Shown: positions 14,068 through 20,371 of the stretch, piece after piece | Position numbering within the stretch: position 1 is the first letter of the stretch | Layout of the letters: each line of letters starts with the position of its first letter | From: JALVDI01 sp039186435 | Lineage (GTDB): Bacteria; Myxococcota_A; Polyangia; Polyangiales; Houyiibacteriaceae | Assembly (NCBI GenBank): GCA_039186435.1 | Contig: JBCDAA010000136.1 | Coordinates: forward strand, 1-20,371 | Length of the DNA: 20,371 bases | Reading direction: 5' to 3' | Made by a program: the position numbers and the translations under genes | The notes under the pieces: generated by a model | Told to the model about the DNA's origin: nothing | Databases searched by the model: none | The model's input: the letters and a program-made list of their open reading frames with translations, nothing else

Positions 14068-15027
14068 ATGCCGCGACTTCGATCCGAGCGTCTGAACGTC
14101 GACTCGACGCCGTATTACCACTTGATGTCGCGATGCGTTCGGCGTGCGTTCCTCTGCGGCAACGACCCGCACACGGGCAAGAACTTCGACTACCGGCGGG
14201 AGTGGGTGGAGGAGCGTCTCTTTGCGCTAAGCGCCATCTTCGCCGTGGACCTGCATGCCTACGCGGTGATGTCGAACCACGTGCACATCGTGGTTCGGGT
14301 CGACATGAAACGAGCGGAAGGGTGGAGCGATCAGGAAGTGATTCGTCGCTACGGAAAGCTCTTTCCTCTCAAGGGCAAGGAGCTCGCTTCGCTTCCCAAG
14401 CGCGTGCAGACGCTGCTCATCGCGGCGTGGCGAGAGCGCCTTTGGAGCCTTTCGTGGTTGATGCGCTGTCTCAACGAGTCGATTGCGCGCCGGGCGAACG
14501 CGGAGGACGACTGCACAGGCCACTTCTGGGAAGGGCGATTCACCTGCCAGCCGCTCCTCGACGAAGCCGCGTTGCTCACCTGTATGGCCTACGTTGACCT
14601 CAACCCGGTTCGAGCGGGGATGACCAAGTCCCTCGAGAAGTCGACACATACGTCGATCGCGAAGCGCATCGCCCAAGCACCGGATGGGCCCAAGGGACTG
14701 ACGCCTTTCGCGGACCAGGTTCCGGAGCGTTCACGTCGCACGATCATTCCAATGGCGTACCTCGATTACCTTGAGCTCCTGCGGTGGACGAGTCGTTCTC
14801 TTCGAACGCGCGGTGACCTGCGAGGCACACCAAGGCTCCTTGGCGAACGAGGTCTCCCCAAGACCGCGTTCCTCGCTTTAATGCGCGATCACCTACGACC
14901 CGCGAGGGTCCTCGGTCACGTCGACCTGGTGCACGCCTTCGCTGATGCGCAGCGCAAGAAGTGGGTGCAGGGAAAAGGCGAGGCGAGGAAGCTCTTTCAG
15001 GAACGCACGCCGCTGAACAGAGCGTGA
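14068..15027 (+). CDS. REP-associated tyrosine transposase (IS200-like, RAYT)
   Basis: A 319-residue single-strand DNA transposase/nuclease of the HUH Y1 superfamily. The N-terminal start is Arg-rich, then YYHLMSRCVRRAFLCG (16-31), the HUH motif SNHVHIVV (His71 and His73), GHFWEGRF (151-158) and the catalytic Tyr175 in AYVDLNPVRAGM, all in the order seen in RAYTs. The C-terminal 120 residues are more variable. RAYTs nick and rejoin REP hairpins and are usually domesticated single genes rather than self-mobile IS elements; here there are no terminal insertion-sequence ends and no target-site duplication. Two copies of a GTAG-hairpin repeat lie directly upstream. No Shine-Dalgarno precedes the ATG. 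Confidence 0.92.
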   Translation: MPRLRSERLNVDSTPYYHLMSRCVRRAFLCGNDPHTGKNFDYRREWVEERLFALSAIFAVDLHAYAVMSNHVHIVVRVDMKRAEGWSDQEVIRRYGKLFPLKGKELASLPKRVQTLLIAAWRERLWSLSWLMRCLNESIARRANAEDDCTGHFWEGRFTCQPLLDEAALLTCMAYVDLNPVRAGMTKSLEKSTHTSIAKRIAQAPDGPKGLTPFADQVPERSRRTIIPMAYLDYLELLRWTSRSLRTRGDLRGTPRLLGERGLPKTAFLALMRDHLRPARVLGHVDLVHAFADAQRKKWVQGKGEARKLFQERTPLNRA

Positions 15028-15161
15028 TCCAGGACAGTCGCAAAGGGATGCGCCGGATTGGCGTTCGAGAGCAAGGCGCGATGAGGAGGAAATCCGAGGA
15101 TTTGCGACGAGGTGCAACGCGCCATCGGGCGCCAAGACAACTCGAAGGACGGAATAGAAAC

Positions 15162-15193
15162 GGGACGCTCTCCGTGGGGGCGAAGAGCGTCCC
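15162..15193. terminator. Strong stem-loop between convergent RAYT and lolA
   Basis: The perfect 10-bp inverted repeat GGGACGCTCT (15162-15171) / AGAGCGTCCC (15184-15193) has a 12-nt loop. It lies in the 239-bp convergent gap and can serve either strand. There is no run of T after either arm, so intrinsic termination is not certain. The rest of this gap (15028-15266) shows no convincing gene. Confidence 0.5.
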
Positions 15194-15266
15194 TGGGTCC
15201 CCGCTCGTCATACGTGGGGTCGGGCGATGTGCCGGGAGAGGTTAGCGCCCAAAGATCATCGGAGTC

Positions 15267-15971
15267 TTATTGCAGGCGAATGCTGCCGCTCGGCGGCGCG
15301 TAGCGAAAGCGTCGCGCGGGAATGTCGCGGTTGAAGCGCATGCGTCGCAGCTGGAAGTGGTTGCGGTTGCCCTCGTGGTCGTCGATGCGGATGCGGTGCA
15401 CCACGCCGGCGCGTCGGGAGTCGCCGTCGACGTAAAGGAGGATGCGAAAGATGCGCGGGTCGGAATCGCGCGGTCGCAGCTCAAGAACCTCGCCGCTCCA
15501 GCGGTAGTCCTCCGCGTTGAGCAGTCGGACGCGGTAGTCGTCAAGAATCCGTCCACCCTGGCCGGTCAGAAATCCAAACGCGGCGGGAAGCGCGTTCGAG
15601 CCCATTTCGGCTTTTACGTACTGTCCGGGGTCGCCGTCGTCGCCCGGTTCAAAGGCGGTCATGTGGCGACCGTCGCTGACGATCACTTTGCCGTTCGGGC
15701 GGTCGTAGTCGAAACGCATGCGGCCCGGCTTGTCGAAGGCGAGCTCCCCGCGAGAGCGCTGATAGCGCTGGTAGAGACGGTGGTAGTAGGTCTGCGTGAA
15801 GCGCGCCTGAAACGTGTCGGTTTGGTCGTAGAAGGCCTGCACTTCGCGCGCGACCTGGTGCGCGGACGATTCGCCGCCGGGGGTCGAAAGGGCGTCGGCT
15901 CCGTCTTGGGCCAGCGCGCCGGTTCCGACGGCGAGGGCGAGAAGCGAAAGGGTGAGGGCTCGTCGTGTCAT
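15267..15971 (-). CDS. lolA: LolA-family periplasmic lipoprotein carrier
   Basis: A 234-residue exported protein. The signal peptide is 1-21, with cleavage after ALA (MTRRALTLSLLALAVGTGAL, then AQ). Mature regions follow the LolA half-barrel: QARFTQTY (55-62), SRGELAFDKPGRMRFDYD (73-90) and KVIVSDGRHMTAFEPGD (95-111). LolA accepts lipoproteins from the LolCDE complex at the inner membrane and carries them through the periplasm to the outer membrane, which fits the several lipoproteins in this window. ATG 15971 has GGAGG 5 nt upstream on the minus strand, which settles the start. The 86-bp gap to the upstream hydrolase gene is A/T-rich (16015-16060) and probably holds its own promoter, but I could not fix -35/-10 boxes. 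The family's C-terminal part is present and the length is usual. Confidence 0.88.
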   Translation of the reverse strand: MTRRALTLSLLALAVGTGALAQDGADALSTPGGESSAHQVAREVQAFYDQTDTFQARFTQTYYHRLYQRYQRSRGELAFDKPGRMRFDYDRPNGKVIVSDGRHMTAFEPGDDGDPGQYVKAEMGSNALPAAFGFLTGQGGRILDDYRVRLLNAEDYRWSGEVLELRPRDSDPRIFRILLYVDGDSRRAGVVHRIRIDDHEGNRNHFQLRRMRFNRDIPARRFRYAPPSGSIRLQ

Positions 15972-16057
15972 CGGGTCCTCCGAGGGTTCAGAGGACGGAC
16001 TGGGCCCCGCGTCGAACTATTCAGTCCTTTGTCATTTTGATAAACAAAAACAGGTGC

Positions 16058-16837
16058 TTAGGGTTTGCTTAGGATTTGGTCAGAAAGGAGCTTCGTCAGC
16101 GCCTGGGGCGCCTCGACATGTACCCAATGGCCCGCGTCGAGGCGATGGACGTGCACGTGTTCCAGGCGCGCCGCGACGGCGTCAGCTCGGTCCAAATCCT
16201 CGGTCCCAAAGACCGGTGAGCGCGTTCCCACCACGAGGTGCGCCGGCGCCGCGGCGTTCTCGAGGACGGGCCAAAGGTCGAGGGGAAAATAGTCTGCAAG
16301 AAGCGCTTCGATGCCCTCGAGGTCCGTCGCGAAGCGAAAGCGTTCACCCTCCCGTCGAAGACTCATGGCGAGCCAGCGCGCGATCGGTTCGGCGATGTCT
16401 TGCTCCGTGAGCGCGGCGACAAACTCGTCCCGGCGTTCCACTTCGCGCGGGGCGGATTCGAGCGCCTCGAGAACCTTGGCGATCACCTCGGAGCCACGCC
16501 GATCCGGTCGCGCGCCAGGCATGCTGTCGATGATCCAAAGCTCAGTGCCCGGATGCGCAGCGGCGTATTGGAGCGCGACCTTTCCGCCGAAGGAGTGGCC
16601 AACCAGAACCGACGGAGCGAAGGGCTCGAGATCGCGCGCGGCAGCATCGACGCGGTGCGGCGGCGGAAGGTCGAGGGAATCGCCGTGCAGGCGAAGGTCG
16701 ACGAGAAGCCCTTGCAGCTCCGGTCGCGCGGTGACCAAACGTCGCGCGAGGGATCGCCAGTTTGCACCCTGGCCGAGGATTCCGTGCAGGAACGCAACGA
16801 CCTGCGTTCCGTCGCCAACCCGTTGATGCGCGAGCAT
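16058..16837 (-). CDS. Alpha/beta hydrolase, YbfF-like
   Basis: A 259-residue soluble hydrolase with no signal peptide. It has the HGILG oxyanion turn (18-22), DLRLHGDS (47-54), nucleophile elbow GHSFGG with Ser82 (80-85), a likely acid Asp104 in WIIDSMPG, GTRSPVF (204-210) and GHWVHVEAP with catalytic His237. The Ser-Asp-His spacing and the GHWVH-E-P ending recall E. coli esterase YbfF and its relatives, which cleave acyl-CoA or small esters (from memory). The start ATG 16837 is the first usable start after an in-frame TGA; GAAGG lies just 2 nt upstream, which is short. The gene reads toward lolA (86-bp gap) and away from gltA. Substrate unknown. Confidence 0.85.
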   Translation of the reverse strand: MLAHQRVGDGTQVVAFLHGILGQGANWRSLARRLVTARPELQGLLVDLRLHGDSLDLPPPHRVDAAARDLEPFAPSVLVGHSFGGKVALQYAAAHPGTELWIIDSMPGARPDRRGSEVIAKVLEALESAPREVERRDEFVAALTEQDIAEPIARWLAMSLRREGERFRFATDLEGIEALLADYFPLDLWPVLENAAAPAHLVVGTRSPVFGTEDLDRADAVAARLEHVHVHRLDAGHWVHVEAPQALTKLLSDQILSKP

Positions 16838-17197
16838 GCCCTTCGGATAGAGCGCCGCGCCGATCGGAGCAATCGCACGCGGCCATCGCAGAAGCGCACG
16901 GGCAAATCGCGGGCGGCGCTCGGTCTGGAGCCTGGATCGAGCAAGGAGGGGAGGGACTCAGCCCTAGACCGAGGGCGCCTCGCACTCAGTCCTATGCCGC
17001 CCCCTACCCTTTGTTACGCGTCTTCTTCGGGTCTCTTTCTGAGCTTCCTCGTTGTTCGGTGAGAAAGCTCTCTGGCCCCGGTCTTGTTCGGAAAGCAGAG
17101 GCCCGAACTGCGCAAACGCTTCGTTGCGCGAGAGTTGCTCGATCCGAAGCCCCTTGATTCGGTACTCTCGCGGCCCCCTAACCCCGATCGAGGTCCG
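16838..17197. other. 360-bp divergent intergenic region before gltA
   Basis: It separates the minus-strand hydrolase from gltA and must hold both promoters. The repeated TTGTTCGG (17053 and 17084) and a small GAGA-AAGC-TCTC dyad near 17061-17072 are visible. The open frame running from TTG 17084 into gltA has no ribosome binding site or conserved sequence, so I treat it as leader. No clear -35/-10 pair, riboswitch or RNA gene was recognised. Confidence 0.4.
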
Positions 17198-18493
<1,296 letters not shown>

Positions 18494-18510
18494 ACGCGAC
18501 GGGTTCTCGT

Positions 18511-20142
18511 TTAGAAAACGACGAGGATCTTCCAGTAGCGGCGCGCGGGATGCAGGTTGGATTCAACCTCATCCCGCCGAAAGCCGAGGAAGCGTCGGTA
18601 CGCGCGTTCGATGCCAGCGCGGGCGGCGGGTAGCGAAGGGGCCTCGACGATGAGGTTCGGGGTGTTGACCCAGACCTTGGTCGCGCCGGCAGTGTAGAGC
18701 TCTTCGATCAGGTTGGTGACGGTGCTGGCGTCGGCGCCCTGGCTTTGTGCCCAGGTTCGGCCCTCCATGTATTGACCGTCACGAATCGCCTCTTCGTGAT
18801 CCTCGTCTTCGTTTTCGATCTCCATCACGAAAAGCACGTCGTCCGAGGGGGTGAACGCGAGGTTCAGTCCGAACGCGACGCCAAACATCGCCACCGCGAG
18901 GAGGCCGTGATGGTAGAAGCGCGGTTCGAGAACGCTGCGCTGATAGGACGCCACGACCTGAAGCAGACCCATCGAAACCGCGGCGAGGCCAATCGCGTCG
19001 AAGGCGAGCTGCCAGATCGATGAGGTCCCCAGAAAACAAGACGAACCAAAGGCCACGCGGACGCCCAGAAGAATTCCGCCTGCGACCACTCCGCCCCAGC
19101 CGTTGGAGGATTGTTCCTTCAGCTGGCGGTGAATTGGTGGCGGTCGATCGCTAGCGGCCGGTTCGGGGGCGTGCGAGGTTCGCGGCGGCAGGCTCTCGCC
19201 CGGCGTCGAGACGCGGCCGGCGGGCATCGAAGAGCGCGGCGCAGGACGTTTTGAGGGCGGAGGTTCGACGATGTCGAGCTCAAGACCGCCCTCGGGAAGG
19301 GGGGGCTCGAGGGGATCCTCGCCGAAGCCGAATCCATCCTGGGCGGCGTTGGGCGCCGCGGAAGGTGCAGGCGCGCCCGAGGTGCGAAGTGGCGGCGCAG
19401 GGGGCGGCTCATCCGGCTCGATGTCGAGACTTCCCGAAACGTCCAGTTCTGCCGGCCCTTCGTCGGCGTCCGGATCGGCGAAGAGTCCGGTGTCGTCGAT
19501 GGGCGAGAGCAAACTTGCGGCCGCACTCTCGATCGGATCCGCTTCGGCTGGCTTCGCGGTGGGAGGCGCCACTTTTGGAGGCGCCACGTTAGGCGCCGCT
19601 TTTGGAGGCGCTGCTTTTGGAGGCGCTGCTTTCGGAGCGTTCGGAGGTTCCGCGTTCGCAGCATCCGACCTCGGAGGCTCTGCGTTCGGCTCGTCGTCGT
19701 CGTCCGGCGCGAGGATCGCTTCGATCGCTGCCGCCGCTTCGGAGATCCTTCCGGGGTCGTCTTCGTCGACGGACTCCTCGTCGTTTTCGATCTCTCGATC
19801 CCCAAGCGGATTGCGAATCACCCCGGCGTCCGCATCCTCGACGCGCGGGGGTGGCGAGGAGGGTCGAAGCGACTTTCGTCCAAACTTCGCTCGCGGCATC
19901 TTGAGGCTTGCCTTGGGATCCATGCGGAACTTCTCATCACGAAGTTCGACGCGCGCGCCCATCTCGCGGAGCGCTTTGACCCACGGCATCGCCTTCACCG
20001 GATCGACGTTGCGCTTCACGATGCACGGCGCGCTCTCCACGATTCCGCGGGCGGTTCCTTCACTCACCCCGAAAGCGTCCTGAAGGCTTTGCACTGTCTC
20101 TGCGGTATCGCCTTCGAAGTGCTGGACCCAGAGGTCGGCCAT
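18511..20142 (-). CDS. Membrane protein with L7/L12-like N-terminal domain and Pro-rich linker
   Basis: A 543-residue protein I do not recognise as a whole. Residues 1-70 resemble the C-terminal fold of ribosomal protein L7/L12: helix ETVQSLQDAFGVSEGTARGIVESAP, then IVKRNVDPVKAMPWVKALREMGARVEL, matching the TGLGLKEAKDLVE...EAEAIKKALEEAGA-VEL pattern of that family. A long acidic, then Pro/Ala-rich linker (about 75-345) includes 15-bp repeats coding PKAAP. Three predicted membrane helices follow (about 349-370, 376-397 and 409-431), then a soluble C-terminal domain (432-543) with TVTNLIEELYTAGATKVWVN and AARAGIERAYRRFLGF. The first 345 residues are therefore probably cytoplasmic and the last 110 periplasmic (topology inferred). 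ATG 20142 has no good Shine-Dalgarno. It is convergent with gltA. Function unknown. Confidence 0.8.
   Translation of the reverse strand: MADLWVQHFEGDTAETVQSLQDAFGVSEGTARGIVESAPCIVKRNVDPVKAMPWVKALREMGARVELRDEKFRMDPKASLKMPRAKFGRKSLRPSSPPPRVEDADAGVIRNPLGDREIENDEESVDEDDPGRISEAAAAIEAILAPDDDDEPNAEPPRSDAANAEPPNAPKAAPPKAAPPKAAPNVAPPKVAPPTAKPAEADPIESAAASLLSPIDDTGLFADPDADEGPAELDVSGSLDIEPDEPPPAPPLRTSGAPAPSAAPNAAQDGFGFGEDPLEPPLPEGGLELDIVEPPPSKRPAPRSSMPAGRVSTPGESLPPRTSHAPEPAASDRPPPIHRQLKEQSSNGWGGVVAGGILLGVRVAFGSSCFLGTSSIWQLAFDAIGLAAVSMGLLQVVASYQRSVLEPRFYHHGLLAVAMFGVAFGLNLAFTPSDDVLFVMEIENEDEDHEEAIRDGQYMEGRTWAQSQGADASTVTNLIEELYTAGATKVWVNTPNLIVEAPSLPAARAGIERAYRRFLGFRRDEVESNLHPARRYWKILVVF
19562..19635 (-). 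repeat. Degenerate 15-bp repeats coding the PKAAP linker
   Basis: About five copies of a unit close to GCTGCTTTTGGAGGC (plus-strand sense) encode Pro-Lys-Ala/Val-Ala-Pro in the minus-strand membrane protein. Confidence 0.8.
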
Positions 20143-20198
20143 CGCGCGTATTGTCGCCCGAGGAGGGCCGGGACTGGGAAATTTTCGGGGACGTGGAG

Positions 20199-20218
20199 GA
20201 AATCGCTACAAGGATTTC
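20199..20218. other. Small inverted repeat in a 97-bp gap
   Basis: GAAATC (20199-20204) and GATTTC (20213-20218) flank an 8-nt loop between the partial minus-strand gene and the start of the next minus-strand gene. It could be a weak terminator or operator; there is no T-run. Confidence 0.25.
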
Positions 20219-20239
20219 ATGTGGTTGAAATTCTGAAGC

Positions 20240-20371
20240 TTAGTCACTCGTCGCGCTGAGCTGGGCCACCCGGGAGGGGGTTCGAAACACGACCCGCAGT
20301 CCGCGCGGCGTCTCGAGGCCGACGAAGAGCTCGTAGCCGCTGGCGTTCCAAAAGTGCCGGGCGGAGACCTC
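20240..20371 (-). CDS. C-terminal fragment of an unknown protein (cut by window end)
   Basis: The minus strand from the window edge encodes an open 43-residue stretch beginning EVSARHFWNASGYELFVGLE and ending in TSD before TAA (20242-20240). Its codon use is high-GC like the neighbours, and it reads into the same strand as the downstream membrane-protein gene, 97 bp away. The start lies outside the window. The alternation of hydrophobic and charged residues (YELFVGLET, then LRVVFRT) looks like beta-strands. No family recognised; the chance that it is a real gene is moderate, because nothing else occupies the region. Confidence 0.5.
   Translation of the reverse strand, partial: EVSARHFWNASGYELFVGLETPRGLRVVFRTPSRVAQLSATSD

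Noticed and set aside
13939..15027. Complete IS200/IS605 insertion sequence
   Set aside because: The repeats occur only on the left side, no right-end hairpin or accessory tnpB was found, and the protein has RAYT motifs.
14961..15245. A 94-codon plus-strand open frame in the gap after the RAYT
   Set aside because: Starts within the RAYT, is very Arg-rich, and runs through the perfect stem-loop at 15162-15193; no sign of selection.
15270..16040. A 256-codon plus-strand open frame opposite lolA
   Set aside because: Mirror-image reading of the lolA gene, with no ribosome binding site; LolA motifs and GGAGG on the other strand decide.
17072..17087. A possible sigma-54 promoter (TGGC...TTG) upstream of gltA
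   Set aside because: The invariant GC of the -12 element is GT here and the -24 box is poor, so it does not meet the consensus.
17084..17197. A 38-residue N-terminal extension of citrate synthase from TTG 17084
   Set aside because: No Shine-Dalgarno and no resemblance to the family; ATG 17198 has GAGG upstream and the normal N-terminus.

Overview
The window is high-GC bacterial DNA (GC-rich third codon positions, long antisense shadow frames) and probably comes from a myxobacterium (Myxococcota, Polyangiales/Sandaracinaceae-like). That is an inference from style: several predicted lipoproteins have Asp/Glu/Pro-rich low-complexity linkers after the acylated cysteine, there is an ECF sigma/FecR pair beside envelope genes, and there is a proline-rich multidomain membrane protein. 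No rRNA, tRNA, CRISPR array or prophage was seen.

Layout. (1) 45-2042, plus strand: two predicted lipoproteins, the first with a discoidin-like (NADase-type glycan-binding) domain. A 25-bp interrupted palindrome lies between them. (2) 2064-2159: six head-to-tail copies of a 16-bp unit at a convergent junction. (3) 2157-6367: an ECF sigma factor followed by a FecR-like membrane protein with a repeat-rich linker and a TPR-like tail (minus strand). Divergent from them is a tightly packed plus-strand set: a predicted outer-membrane protein and two tandem paralogous lipoproteins that share a gapless 164-residue domain with ten conserved cysteines. This looks like one regulated envelope module and is the best candidate for something undescribed. 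(4) 6417-8110: a SulP anion transporter with a STAS domain behind an A/T-rich promoter, convergent with a NhaR-type LysR regulator (8114-9013). (5) 9111-10513: a small HPF/RaiA-like protein and an SMP-30-type beta-propeller lipoprotein. (6) 13850 down to 10547, minus strand: a compact operon of an ABC-F ATPase, a small membrane protein with internal repeats and a pentapeptide-repeat protein. (7) 13939-15027: a REP-associated tyrosine transposase (RAYT) preceded by two copies of a GTAG-plus-palindrome element and a promoter predicted to give a leaderless mRNA. (8) 15267-16837, minus strand: LolA and a YbfF-like alpha/beta hydrolase. (9) 17198-18493: citrate synthase gltA. (10) 18511-20142, minus strand: a membrane protein with an L7/L12-C-terminal-like N-terminal domain, then the C-terminal end of another minus-strand gene that runs off the window.

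How the genes work together. The sigma/FecR pair probably controls the divergent envelope operon. ABC-F and pentapeptide-repeat families both include target-protection proteins (ribosome and gyrase), so their operon may be a protection or translation-quality unit, but nothing in the sequence proves this. LolA, gltA, SulP and the HPF-like gene are housekeeping-type functions. The RAYT locus is the only mobile-element-related feature. All functional calls come from reading the sequence without database searches.
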